A DNA stretch of 42,626 bases. Source: CAYMUC01 sp964471865 (GTDB taxonomy: Bacteria > Actinomycetota > Acidimicrobiia > Acidimicrobiales > Ilumatobacteraceae). The position numbers and the translations under genes were made by a program. Below are positions 15,355 to 23,359 of this stretch, piece by piece; the stretch's first letter is position 1, and every line of letters starts with the position of its first letter. Under the pieces are notes generated by a model, which was not told the DNA's origin, searched no databases, and saw nothing but the letters and a program-made list of their open reading frames with translations. The stretch covers positions 1 through 42,626 of the forward strand of contig CAYYHU010000017.1 of the NCBI GenBank assembly GCA_964471865.1, written 5' to 3'.

Positions 15355-15414
15355 GGCCTACACCGACCAGGGTTGCATCGTCGAGGCTTGCCTCGACCAG
15401 GCTGGCATCGAATG
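15355..15414. repeat. Degenerate 15-base tandem repeat with pentapeptide-like minus-strand reading
   Basis: Four units of about GGCTTGCATCGACCA lie head to tail at 15355, 15370, 15385 and 15400. Read on the minus strand in one open frame they give ASLVEASLDDATLVGVGLEV, the A-x-L-x-x periodicity of pentapeptide-repeat proteins. That frame differs from the VOC gene's frame and has no recognisable start, so this may be a gene remnant or chance repetition. Confidence 0.45.
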
Positions 15415-15440
15415 ATGACGACGGATAGCGCCGAATCCGA

Positions 15441-15791
15441 TCAGACGTATGCGCACAGATCGAAGATGTATCCCTCGGGGTCGATGAGATTCACGATGCT
15501 TCCATAAAGCTCGTGGCGAGGTTCCCCCTGAAGACGAGCCCCCAAGGACACGAGCCGGTTCACCTCCGCGTCGAACTCACCTGGGGCGCACGCCAGGTCG
15601 AGATGGACGCCACCCGGGCTCGGCTGTCCACGCTGGAGCCCGATCCGGCGAACTCCATCACGGTCCGACAGAACGATCCACCGGTCCCCGTCCTCTCGTT
15701 CGGTCTCCACCAAGCCGAGTGCGGCTGTCCAGAACTCGGCAGCGGCGTCGGGGGCCGCTACGTCCAATGTGACGAGATCGAATGTCGTCAT
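15441..15791 (-). CDS. VOC (glyoxalase/bleomycin-resistance) family protein
   Basis: Small vicinal-oxygen-chelate protein, 116 residues, one full double beta-alpha-beta-beta-beta unit. The first half opens FDLVTLDVAAPDAAAEFW and the second half VHLDLACAPGEFDAEVNRL, ending in DPEGYIFDLCAYV with the usual C-terminal metal-ligand region. Function within this superfamily (isomerase, dioxygenase, resistance or binding protein) cannot be told. Its ATG overlaps the creatininase stop by four bases (15788-15791), so the two are co-translated. Just beyond its stop codon an out-of-frame pentapeptide-like stretch occurs. Confidence 0.85.
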   Translation of the reverse strand: MTTFDLVTLDVAAPDAAAEFWTAALGLVETEREDGDRWIVLSDRDGVRRIGLQRGQPSPGGVHLDLACAPGEFDAEVNRLVSLGARLQGEPRHELYGSIVNLIDPEGYIFDLCAYV

Positions 15792-16582
15792 GACGAAACT
15801 CCTCGGTCGCGAAACTCGAATCGGTCGATTTCATACAGCGCTGCGGCCACGTGATCGACGCCCTCGTTGAAGAGTCGGGCTCCGAGTTCGGCCGTCGCCG
15901 CGGTGGGGTCACCGATATGGCCGTGGGGGCCGAAATCGTCCGAGGTCCAGCCAAAGGGCACCGATCCTCCGAAACGAACCCGCTCGAACTCGGTCATCCA
16001 TCGAGGAACGTTGGCGATCGCCTGAGCCATGTCGACGAGATCCGGACGCAGATGCAACATCACCGAGGTCTCATCAGTGCCGCCATGGACCCCGGCTCCA
16101 GCTTCATCCTCGGCTGAGGCTCCACCTTGATCCGCTGGGACGAAAGGATGCACCAAGAACGTCATCAGACCATGTGCCAGGCGAAGTTCGCGATTCGCTA
16201 CTGCGGTCAACGCACTGTTGCCACCATGGCCGTTGAGAAAGACCAGCTTGCGCGCCCGAGTACCCGCGATGCAGCGCCCCAGATCATCGAGAACCGCCAG
16301 CAACGTCGTCGCCGAGAGCCAGATGGTTCCCGGCGACCATGCGTGCTCATTCGACTTCGTGTATGCGAGTGGTGGCAATACCCACACGTCAAGATCCTCG
16401 ACCGCAGCCACCGCCGCCTCGGCGGCAGCTTGAGCGATCACCAAATCGGTCGACATCGGCAGATGAGGACCATGCTGCTCCACAGCTCCGAGGGGTTGGA
16501 TCACGATGCTGCGTTCCCCCAGGTGCTCGAGGACCTCCGGTCCCGAGAGATCGGCATAGCGACGTTGAGGAAGCAGGGCCAC
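15788..16582 (-). CDS. Creatininase-family amidohydrolase
   Basis: Metal-dependent amidohydrolase, 264 residues, the family of creatinine amidohydrolase, MftE peptidase and FAPy deformylase ArfB. Metal ligands and active-site residues are visible: Glu35, His37 and Asp46 in GAVEQHGPHLPMSTD, His119 in NGHGGN, and His166/Glu171 in HGGTDETS. No mycofactocin genes (mftA-C) lie nearby, so MftE is unlikely from context. Start: GTG at 16582, with TAGAGT exactly 6 bases upstream as a leaderless promoter. Downstream VOC gene overlaps by four bases. Opening of a small cyclic amide is the most general reading. Confidence 0.9.
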   Translation of the reverse strand: MALLPQRRYADLSGPEVLEHLGERSIVIQPLGAVEQHGPHLPMSTDLVIAQAAAEAAVAAVEDLDVWVLPPLAYTKSNEHAWSPGTIWLSATTLLAVLDDLGRCIAGTRARKLVFLNGHGGNSALTAVANRELRLAHGLMTFLVHPFVPADQGGASAEDEAGAGVHGGTDETSVMLHLRPDLVDMAQAIANVPRWMTEFERVRFGGSVPFGWTSDDFGPHGHIGDPTAATAELGARLFNEGVDHVAAALYEIDRFEFRDRGVSS

Positions 16583-16588
16583 GGGTTC

Positions 16589-16594
16589 ACTCTA
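16589..16594 (-). promoter_or_regulatory. Leaderless -10 element (TAGAGT) of the creatininase gene
   Basis: Minus-strand TAGAGT followed by exactly 6 bases and the GTG start codon at 16582. The same hexamer occurs upstream of the Dpp binding protein at 20433. Confidence 0.5.
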
Positions 16595-16638
16595 TTGACG
16601 CGGAGACGAAAGCCAGAAGGTGACGAGCCTGCGACACT

Positions 16639-18303
16639 ATGACCATGGCTTCTGACGCACTCGAGGGCGGCGACGCTGCGATGACGGGTCTAACAGACGC
16701 CGGGCAGCGACCTGGCGCTGGGAGTCGCGTCGATGCCGTCGTCATCGGCGCTGGGCACAACGGGTTGATCGCTGCGGCATATCTCGTTCGAGCCGGATGG
16801 TCAACCGTTGTCCTCGAGGCCCGAGACCTCCTTGGGGGTACTGCGGGTGACGAGGAGTTCGCCGGAGCGACGGTGAATCTCTGCAACTGTGACCATCTGA
16901 CCTTCCGGACGACACCGGTCATGGACGAACTCGATCTCGGCGCCCACGGTCTGACGTACCTCAACGTCGATCCAGCGCAGCTGAACCGGACCTGGGACGA
17001 CGAATCGGTATGGGCGGTGTTCCACGACGTCGAACGGACCCTGGACTCCCTCGGCCGGTTGCGCCCACAGGCCGTCTCGGGGTACCGCCGGTATCTGGAC
17101 GATGCGATACCGGCAGCCCGCTTCGTCCTGTCAGTCGCGTCCTCGGGCCCCCCGACCCCGGGTCGTGTCCTGGCTCACGCCGCTCGCGACGGCGGACGAG
17201 CTGCGACCCGGGTGATGCGATGGAGCCGGTCCTCTGCTGCCGAGGTTCTGGGCCGATACGTCGACGACGAGGCGATTCTCGCCCCGGCGCTCGCCGTGGG
17301 GCCGGTGGTGTGGGGGTTGTCACCTCGGCTGAAGGGAACCGGCCTCGGTGCGCTCACCCTGGCGCTTCGCCATGTCGCAACGGTAGGACGTCCCGTCGGC
17401 GGCAGCGGTTCGGTAGCCCGGGCCATTGCCGCGATGATTCGTTCTTGCGGGGGCCAGATCGAGACAGGAACCCGGGTGTCGCGGATCGAATGTCGTGATG
17501 GATCGGCGACCGCAGTGGTGGCCCAGGACGGTCGTCGTTGGGACACCTCGGTGGTCATTTCCGCCTGCGATCCGCGAGCCACCCTCGTGGACTGGGTGGA
17601 TGGTGCTCCACCGGCGGCTCGGGCGATGATCGATCGGTGGCGAAAGCGGGCCCACGTACCCGGGTACGAGTCCAAACTCGACGTCGTCCTCGACGCGCCG
17701 ATCCGGTACCGGCACCTCGGCGACGTCGAAGCCGATATCACCGAGGTTGATCCCAGTGGCCCCACCATGGTGGTCAGCCCGTCCCTCGACGAGATCGACC
17801 AGGGATTCGCCCTTCTTGGACGCGGTGAGGTCATGAAGCGCCCGGTGTTCCTTGCCAACGTTCCCACCGCTCTCGATCCCACGCTGGCACCCCCGGGCCG
17901 CCATGTGCTCAGCCTGGAAGCGCTTTTCACCCCATATGGCCTTCCCGGCGGTTGGCCGAGCTCGACCGAGCCGGATCGCTGGTTCGATGCCTACGCCGAC
18001 CTTGTCGAAGGCTCGCTGCGGGATCGAGTCCTCGCCATGCGAGCGATCACCCCCGATCTGTACGAAAGTCAGTTCTCACTCCCCCAGGGCCATGCCGCGA
18101 GCTTCGCGGGCGGGCCCCTGGCCGCCCTCATAGGACGAGAACGCGAACTCACCTCGTATCGAAGTGCGCTTGGTGGTCTCTATCTCACCGGCGCAGCAAC
18201 GTTCCCCGGCGCTGGAGTCTGGGGAGCCAGCGGCCGCAATGTGGCCATGGCGGTACTCGCCGATGCTCGACAGCGCCGTGGAGGAATCCGGCACCGTCGA
18301 TGA
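16639..18303 (+). CDS. NAD(P)/FAD-dependent oxidoreductase (phytoene-dehydrogenase / PYROXD2-like)
   Basis: Large Rossmann-fold flavoprotein, 554 residues. The dinucleotide motif VVIGAGHNGLIAAAYLVRAG lies near residues 34-53 and ends in VVLEARDLLGG; the C-terminal FAD contact is LYLTGAATFPGAGVWGASG. This pattern is shared by carotenoid desaturases and the PYROXD2 group, the latter fitting better because no carotenoid genes are near. Start is uncertain: ATGs at 16639, 16645 and 16681 precede the motif and none has a clear ribosome site. Divergent from the creatininase gene across 56 bases. The site-2 protease starts 49 bases after its end but appears to have its own promoter. Confidence 0.87.
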   Translation: MTMASDALEGGDAAMTGLTDAGQRPGAGSRVDAVVIGAGHNGLIAAAYLVRAGWSTVVLEARDLLGGTAGDEEFAGATVNLCNCDHLTFRTTPVMDELDLGAHGLTYLNVDPAQLNRTWDDESVWAVFHDVERTLDSLGRLRPQAVSGYRRYLDDAIPAARFVLSVASSGPPTPGRVLAHAARDGGRAATRVMRWSRSSAAEVLGRYVDDEAILAPALAVGPVVWGLSPRLKGTGLGALTLALRHVATVGRPVGGSGSVARAIAAMIRSCGGQIETGTRVSRIECRDGSATAVVAQDGRRWDTSVVISACDPRATLVDWVDGAPPAARAMIDRWRKRAHVPGYESKLDVVLDAPIRYRHLGDVEADITEVDPSGPTMVVSPSLDEIDQGFALLGRGEVMKRPVFLANVPTALDPTLAPPGRHVLSLEALFTPYGLPGGWPSSTEPDRWFDAYADLVEGSLRDRVLAMRAITPDLYESQFSLPQGHAASFAGGPLAALIGRERELTSYRSALGGLYLTGAATFPGAGVWGASGRNVAMAVLADARQRRGGIRHRR

Positions 18304-18340
18304 TGGCGATGGTGACGTTGGAGCCGGGCTCGACTCTGCC

Positions 18341-18346
18341 TACCCT
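18341..18346 (+). promoter_or_regulatory. Leaderless promoter (-10 TACCCT) of the site-2 protease gene
   Basis: TACCCT is followed by exactly 6 bases and the ATG at 18353. TTGGAG at 18318-18323, 17 bases upstream of the hexamer, is a fair -35. Confidence 0.5.
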
Positions 18347-18352
18347 GGGGAC

Positions 18353-19468
18353 ATGTCGGGCACGCTTCGGCTGGGACGCCTCGCCGGAATTCCGGTGCTG
18401 GTCCACTGGAGTCTTCTCGTCATCGCGGGCTTGATCGCTTTGAACCTGGGCCAGGTCCTCAGCCCCGATGGTGGAGTGAGCGCTTGGTCGGTCATAGCAG
18501 CCGGCTTGGCGGCGGGTGCCTTCTTTGCGTCGGTGCTCGCGCATGAACTCGCCCATGCTTTGACCGCGCGTCGTTATGACGTCGGGACCGATTCGATCAC
18601 CTTGTGGGCACTGGGTGGTGTCGCCCATTTGTCGAGCGAACCGCGAAGTGCGCGAGCCCAAGGCTGGATCGCTGTCGCGGGACCGGCGATGAGCCTGGTC
18701 CTGGGGGTCGTGGGCATCGTGGCCGCACTGGGACTTCATGCGCTGGGGGCGCCGGAGGAGCTCACCACGGTCACGGCATGGTTGGGAGTCATCAACGGCC
18801 TGCTTGCGGTGTTCAATCTGCTTCCCGGGGCACCCTTGGATGGAGGACGAGTCCTGGCCGCAGTGCGCTGGGGTCGCCATGGCGACCGCTACCGGGCCAT
18901 GGAGGAGGCCGCCACCGCAGGACGCGTCCTGGGCTGGTCGATCGCTGGCCTCGGCATCTGGTTGCTGCTCTCGGGGTACAACGGACTCCTGATCGCGCTC
19001 AGCGGCGCGTTCATCGCCCTCAACGCCACCGTCGAGCGGGTGGGAGCCCGAGTCCGGCGACAACTCGGACCGGTGATGGTGGCTGATATCGCCCGCTTCG
19101 GACTCGCTCACACCTCGGCACACACCGATATCGACACGATCTTGTGGCAGCGTCAACGGATGGGACCGCCGCGAGTCGTCGTCGTGCTCGACGACGCGTC
19201 ACGCCCGATAGCGCTCGCCACCGAGGACGATCTCTGGGATATCGATGCCACTCGACGCTCGATGACTCCGGTTGGCGAGGTCGCGATACCTCTCGACCGC
19301 ATCGGCCATGTCACCCCCGACACCACCCTGGCTGAGGCTCTCAGCCAGATACAGCCCTCGCACCCGCTCCTGACCGTATGGCATCAGGATCGCCTGGTCG
19401 GTGTCGTTCCCGCAGACGTCCTGCGCGACCGGATCGAGCAGGCTCAGGCGTCTCGCACCGCGTCCTGA
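18353..19468 (+). CDS. Site-2 (M50) intramembrane metalloprotease, Rip3-like, with C-terminal CBS-like region
   Basis: Membrane zinc protease of the S2P family, 371 residues. The opening RLGRLAGIPVLVHWSLLVI and the zinc site HELAHA (His64, Glu65, His68) in the second membrane segment, with NLLPGAPLDGG (Asp163) supplying the third ligand, match actinobacterial Rip3-type enzymes. Residues from about 245 on form a cytoplasmic region with two weak CBS-like halves, as in Rip3. Such proteases cleave membrane-anchored regulators; no anti-sigma factor gene is adjacent, so the target is unknown. Start ATG at 18353, leaderless TACCCT promoter. The 3' end overlaps the convergent phosphoribosyltransferase by 25 bases. 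Confidence 0.92.
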   Translation: MSGTLRLGRLAGIPVLVHWSLLVIAGLIALNLGQVLSPDGGVSAWSVIAAGLAAGAFFASVLAHELAHALTARRYDVGTDSITLWALGGVAHLSSEPRSARAQGWIAVAGPAMSLVLGVVGIVAALGLHALGAPEELTTVTAWLGVINGLLAVFNLLPGAPLDGGRVLAAVRWGRHGDRYRAMEEAATAGRVLGWSIAGLGIWLLLSGYNGLLIALSGAFIALNATVERVGARVRRQLGPVMVADIARFGLAHTSAHTDIDTILWQRQRMGPPRVVVVLDDASRPIALATEDDLWDIDATRRSMTPVGEVAIPLDRIGHVTPDTTLAEALSQIQPSHPLLTVWHQDRLVGVVPADVLRDRIEQAQASRTAS

Positions 19469-19941
19469 CGGTCCACGACCGGGGCGGGCGAGCTCCACGG
19501 GAAGTTGATCCACAGGTCGGTACGACGCCAGACGTACTCGCATTGCACCAGTGAATGGGACTTCTCGTACAGGACCGCAGTGCGCACCTCGCCGACCTTG
19601 CCGGCACAGAACTCCTGCACACTGCGCAGGGTGTGTCCGGTGTCGGCGACATCATCGGCGATGAGAATCCGGGCATCGGCGAGATCGACGAAATCCGGAG
19701 CGGGAGGCAGGATCCGCGGCACCTCGAGACGCTCGTCCACACCGGTGTAGAACTCGACGTTCATCGTGTAGACGTTCTTCACTGCGAGCGCATAGCCCAG
19801 AGATCCCCCGATGAGCAGACCGCCACGTGCGATCGACAGGATCATGTCGGGCTCATAACCGTCATCAGCCACGATCTCGGCGAGTTGGCGCGACGCCGTG
19901 CCGAACGTCGCCCAGTCCATGATCTCTCGTTCGTTCGTCAC
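19444..19941 (-). CDS. Phosphoribosyltransferase (xanthine/hypoxanthine type I PRTase)
   Basis: PRPP-dependent transferase, 165 residues. The PRPP-binding loop ILIADDVADTGHTL (two acidic residues followed by the TGxT turn) and the preceding flexible-loop region identify the type I fold; ILSIARGGLLIGGSLGYAL holds the PPi loop. Length and motifs resemble xanthine-guanine or hypoxanthine enzymes for purine-base salvage. Start: GTG at 19941 with GGAGG four bases upstream; an internal ATG at codon 8 is possible. The tail overlaps the convergent site-2 protease by 25 bases. The 144 bases upstream hold no gene that I can support. Confidence 0.88.
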   Translation of the reverse strand: MTNEREIMDWATFGTASRQLAEIVADDGYEPDMILSIARGGLLIGGSLGYALAVKNVYTMNVEFYTGVDERLEVPRILPPAPDFVDLADARILIADDVADTGHTLRSVQEFCAGKVGEVRTAVLYEKSHSLVQCEYVWRRTDLWINFPWSSPAPVVDRQDAVRDA

Positions 19942-20085
19942 GGTACCTCCACTGGTCCTCGCCGCTCGCGACCTTCATCCTCGCGCGTCGGTGCCGATCG
20001 GCCCGGTATCGACACCCATCGCATACGCGTTCTCGACCGAGGTCACTGCGTCGCGTCGCGACTACATCGCTGACGATGACCGCGA

Positions 20086-20340
20086 TCAGGCCCCGACGAA
20101 GGGACAGTGTCGACAACCGCTGTCACAGCACCATTCGCGAGACGCCAAGAAGGCCGCCGTCATGACCGAAAGACCGCTCACCGGATCGCGATACGAGGAT
20201 CGGCGCTTGCGCACCGCCTCGTGATGACGTTGCAGGATCTCCTCGCGATGGGGATGAGTCGGCGCGAGACGTCGAGGATGGGGTTCGGTGAGCCAGCCCG
20301 GACGGACGCGAGGCCCCTGACGTGGCATGTCGTCAGACAC
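20086..20340 (-). CDS. DUF5522 small cysteine-motif protein
   Basis: Small uncharacterised protein, 84 residues. The middle, LTEPHPRRLAPTHPHREEIL, and the end, YRDPVSGLSVMTAAFL followed by CCDSGCRHCPF, match the DUF5522 family that is widespread in actinobacteria and Bacteroidetes. The four clustered cysteines suggest a metal or Fe-S site, but the function is unknown. Start: GTG at 20340 with TACCCT seven bases upstream (leaderless); ATG at 20328 is an alternative. Divergent from the Dpp operon across 157 bases; same strand as, and 144 bases upstream of, the phosphoribosyltransferase. Confidence 0.85.
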   Translation of the reverse strand: MSDDMPRQGPRVRPGWLTEPHPRRLAPTHPHREEILQRHHEAVRKRRSSYRDPVSGLSVMTAAFLASREWCCDSGCRHCPFVGA

Positions 20341-20347
20341 CGTTGCA

Positions 20348-20353
20348 AGGGTA
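20348..20353 (-). promoter_or_regulatory. Leaderless -10 element (TACCCT) of the DUF5522 gene
   Basis: Minus-strand TACCCT followed by 7 bases and the GTG start at 20340; same hexamer as the site-2 protease promoter. Confidence 0.4.
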
Positions 20354-20432
20354 GCGACACGGGCTCTCGGACCCGTCTACGATGGCGGCATTCCGGGCCT
20401 CGATCGTCATGGTCATCCGGATTTCGAGACAC

Positions 20433-20438
20433 TAGAGT
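20433..20438 (+). promoter_or_regulatory. Candidate -10 (TAGAGT) of the Dpp-type operon
   Basis: TAGAGT lies 59 bases before the ATG of the binding protein, giving a leader of about 53 bases that carries the GGGGGA ribosome site. It is the same hexamer as the creatininase promoter. A TACGAT at 20378-20383 is an alternative. Confidence 0.35.
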
Positions 20439-20497
20439 GCCCGGTAGTGATGTGGCATCCGTCACACCACCCGATTCACGCAGACCCAGGGGGACAC

Positions 20498-22294
20498 ATG
20501 AGGCGTTCGAATCCCATCCGCAAGCGCCCGAGGGCGGCGCTCGCTGGAGCGGCGGTGACCGCACTGGCGCTGATAGCGGCGTCCTGCGGCTCGAAATCCG
20601 ACGACGTCACCGATGCGACCACGGCAACCACGCCGGCTACAGCCGCACCCGGTTCCACCGAGGCGCCAGCGACGACGACGTTGCCGCCGCCGACGACTGC
20701 GCCCGCACCCGAAATCGTTCCCGTCTATGGAGGACGTCTCGTGGTCGCCGGCGAGGCCGAGGTGTCCAATGGATGGACTCCGGAGGCGATGTCGTGTGAC
20801 TCCTATTGCCAGATGCGCGCCCGGTCGTTCTACGACCCGCTCGCGGTCACCGACGAGAATCAGGAGCCGCAGGGCTTCCTGCTCGAAGCGATGGAGCCCA
20901 ATGAGGACTACACCGTGTGGACACTCACGGTGCGCGACGGCATCACGTTCCATGACGGAACGCCACTCGACGCCGAAGCGGTCGTGTACAACCTGAACAG
21001 TGCCGGTAAGGGCATCTTGTTGATGGGTGCCCTGCGGGATCTGGCCAAGGACGCCAACGGCGACTTTCTGATCACAGCGACCGGCCCCATGACCGTCGAG
21101 GTCCGCACAGGTCGCGACGGAAATCCCGACAACGCCGTGTCCTGGCCGAGTTTCCCCTATGCGCTGAGCACCCAGTGGGGTCTGATGGCCTCGCCGACCT
21201 GGTTGCAGGCGGTCAAGGACGGGGCGGCAGCACCGACGGACGCTGTGGGTACGGGACCGTTCAAGTTCGAGAGTTACGCCCCTGGTGACAACCTGGTCGT
21301 GACTCGTAACGACAACTACTGGCTCACCAGTCCCGAAGGCGATCAGCTTCCGTATCTGGACGAGATCGAGTTCCGAGTGATCCAGGATTCCCAGACCCGC
21401 GGTCAGGCGCTGCGTGCCGGTGATGTCGATCTGATCGCCACGAGCGATCCGAATGTCATCGCGCCCTTCGATGGAGACGACGACTTCGTGCTCGCGGATC
21501 AGAACCGGTTCGGTGAAACCGGTTACATCATGTTCCACCTTGCCAAGGAGGGGCCGCTCCAGGACCAGTCGGTGCGATGCGCCTTGGCTCAGGCCGTCGA
21601 CAAGCAGGAAGTGGTCGAGGTTCTCAACTCGGGCTACGCCGAGGCGGCCAATGGCCCGTTCTCGCCCGGCCAAGAGGGCTTCCTCGATGACAACGGGGCT
21701 CTCCCCTATGACCCCGAGGCCGCAGCCGCCGCAATCGAAGCCTACGAAGCCGCGAACGGGCCGGTGACGGTCAACTACTCGACCACCCCGACGGCGTCGA
21801 ACCTCGCCACCGCCCAATACGCCCAGGAAGTCTGGGGCTCGATCGGTGTCGATGTGAACATCAATCAGATCGAACAATCGACTCTGATCACCAACGCCTT
21901 GTTGGGTTCACCGGACTTCGAGGCTTTCTTGTGGCGGAACCATGCGGGCCTCATCGTGGACCAGCAGAACTACTGGTGGCATTCGAAGGCGATCCTCCCC
22001 GGGTTCTCACTCAACTTCGGTCGTCTCACCGATCCGGTCATCGACGATCTGTTGGATCAGGCCCGCAGCGCAACCGATCCGGATGTTCGTCGGGGCTATG
22101 CCGAGGACATCAACCGACGCTTCGCCGAGCAGTGCTGGATCATTCCGTTGACGTTCACCAGGTGGGGAGTCATCTACGACCCCGCCGTGCAGAACATCGG
22201 ACGGAGCCCCCAGGCCGACGGTGACGGTTTCCTGCGCGATGGCCAGGGCTTCCCCGGCCAGGTGTGGATGCAGTCGGTCTTCCTCGGAGACTGA
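20498..22294 (+). CDS. ABC transporter substrate-binding lipoprotein, peptide/nickel family (SBP_bac_5)
   Basis: Large extracytoplasmic binding protein of the DppA/OppA type, 598 residues. Lipoprotein signal: Arg/Lys-rich N-terminus, hydrophobic stretch and LIAASC, with acylated Cys30. A Thr/Ala/Pro spacer runs to about residue 72. Family blocks include WTLTVRDGITFHDGTPLDAE and GTGPFKFESYAPGDNLVVTRNDNYW. Start: ATG at 20498 with GGGGGA five bases upstream; the open frame further upstream has no signal. First gene of a five-gene operon with two permeases and two ATPases. Ligand (oligopeptide or other) cannot be inferred. A long hairpin separates it from the permeases. Confidence 0.94.
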   Translation: MRRSNPIRKRPRAALAGAAVTALALIAASCGSKSDDVTDATTATTPATAAPGSTEAPATTTLPPPTTAPAPEIVPVYGGRLVVAGEAEVSNGWTPEAMSCDSYCQMRARSFYDPLAVTDENQEPQGFLLEAMEPNEDYTVWTLTVRDGITFHDGTPLDAEAVVYNLNSAGKGILLMGALRDLAKDANGDFLITATGPMTVEVRTGRDGNPDNAVSWPSFPYALSTQWGLMASPTWLQAVKDGAAAPTDAVGTGPFKFESYAPGDNLVVTRNDNYWLTSPEGDQLPYLDEIEFRVIQDSQTRGQALRAGDVDLIATSDPNVIAPFDGDDDFVLADQNRFGETGYIMFHLAKEGPLQDQSVRCALAQAVDKQEVVEVLNSGYAEAANGPFSPGQEGFLDDNGALPYDPEAAAAAIEAYEAANGPVTVNYSTTPTASNLATAQYAQEVWGSIGVDVNINQIEQSTLITNALLGSPDFEAFLWRNHAGLIVDQQNYWWHSKAILPGFSLNFGRLTDPVIDDLLDQARSATDPDVRRGYAEDINRRFAEQCWIIPLTFTRWGVIYDPAVQNIGRSPQADGDGFLRDGQGFPGQVWMQSVFLGD

Positions 22295-22323
22295 TGTCTC
22301 GGTGATGCCATGACCACTCGAGT

Positions 22324-22358
22324 GGTGTCGGAAGGTCCCGAGTGGGCCTTCCGACACC
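22324..22358 (+). terminator. Intercistronic hairpin after the Dpp binding-protein gene
   Basis: Perfect 12-base arms GGTGTCGGAAGG (22324-22335) and its complement (22347-22358) can extend inward by a few pairs. It overlaps a 14-base palindrome, ACCACTCGAGTGGT (22313-22326). Because the operon continues, it probably acts as partial terminator or mRNA 3'-end protector, favouring high binding-protein output. Confidence 0.55.
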
Positions 22359-22395
22359 CCGAGCCGGCCGATGTCGAAGCCTGACGAGGAGTCCT

Positions 22396-23355
22396 GTGAG
22401 ATACGCCCTCCAACGAATCGGTCAGTTTCTGATCGTGTTCGTGATCGTGACGTTCATCGTGCTCGTCGCGACGCGAGTCGGCAGTCAGGATCCCGCGCGG
22501 GATCTCGCTGGTGGCATTGCCAGCGATTCCGTGATCGCCCAGGTCAATGAGGATTACCCGTACCTCGACAAGCCCTTGGTGGTCCAGTACGGATATTGGC
22601 TCGGTGATCTCGTCACCGGTGACTTCGGACGGAGTTACACGCTCAATCAGTCGGCGATGGACATGTTCCAGCAACGGTTCCCACCGACCTTCTTCATCGG
22701 TTTCTGGGCGATCGCCATCGGGTTGCTCCTCGCCGTGCCGATCGGGGTCTACTCGGCGTATCGACGCGACGGCTGGTTCGACAAGATCGCCGCAAACACC
22801 TCCTTCGCCGTGATTTCGTTTCCTCCGTTGGTCATCGCGATCTTTCTGATGTACCTCGTGGCCGTGCGGACATCGGCTTTCCCGGTGGACTCCAACTACG
22901 TGGCACCTTGGGATTCACCCATCGACCACTTCCGAAACTTCTTTCTGCCGTCGACGGCCCTCGGGCTCGGTCTGGCGGCGATCTGGAGCCGACTTCTTCG
23001 CGCCGACATGATCCTCACTCTCCAGAGCGACTTCATCATGTTGGCGAGAGCCAAGGGAGTCTCACCTCGGAGAATCCTGTGGGTGCATGCTCTGCGAGCC
23101 TCGATCCTGTCGCTGATCACCAGCGTTGCGCTCCAACTCTCGGGACTCGTGGGTGGAGCTGTGGTCGTGGAGCAACTCTTCGCGATGCCCGGAATCGGTG
23201 ATCGGCTGATCTTCGCAGTCCAGTCGAACGATCTCTTGACACTTCAGGCCATCACCGCCGCCTTGGTCGGGATCGTCGTGGTGGTGAATCTGAGCGTGGA
23301 CCTGCTCTACAGCGTGGTCGACCCCCGGATCCGAGCGGCCCGATCTCTGAGGTGA
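22396..23355 (+). CDS. ABC transporter permease, DppB/OppB-like
   Basis: First membrane subunit, 319 residues, about six membrane helices. It begins MRYALQRIGQFLIVFVIVTF, the standard DppB opening, and carries GDFGRSYT in the first outside loop and the EAA coupling motif ARAKGVSPRRILWVHALR. Start: GTG at 22396 with GAGGAG four bases upstream; the frame upstream runs through the hairpin region. Four bases before the next permease. Confidence 0.94.
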   Translation: MRYALQRIGQFLIVFVIVTFIVLVATRVGSQDPARDLAGGIASDSVIAQVNEDYPYLDKPLVVQYGYWLGDLVTGDFGRSYTLNQSAMDMFQQRFPPTFFIGFWAIAIGLLLAVPIGVYSAYRRDGWFDKIAANTSFAVISFPPLVIAIFLMYLVAVRTSAFPVDSNYVAPWDSPIDHFRNFFLPSTALGLGLAAIWSRLLRADMILTLQSDFIMLARAKGVSPRRILWVHALRASILSLITSVALQLSGLVGGAVVVEQLFAMPGIGDRLIFAVQSNDLLTLQAITAALVGIVVVVNLSVDLLYSVVDPRIRAARSLR

Positions 23356-23359
23356 TGAC

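Noticed and set aside
15788..16582. Naming the creatininase-family protein MftE
   Set aside because: No mycofactocin precursor or maturase gene is in the window.
16595..16600. TTGACG as a -35 element for the FAD-dependent oxidoreductase
   Set aside because: No acceptable -10 lies 16-19 bases downstream.
19942..20085. Small gene between the phosphoribosyltransferase and DUF5522
   Set aside because: Frames are short, Arg-rich and without motif; treated as intergenic.
20462..21877. 471-codon minus-strand frame opposite the Dpp binding protein
   Set aside because: Shadow of a lipoprotein with signal peptide and family blocks; no ribosome site or motif on the minus strand.
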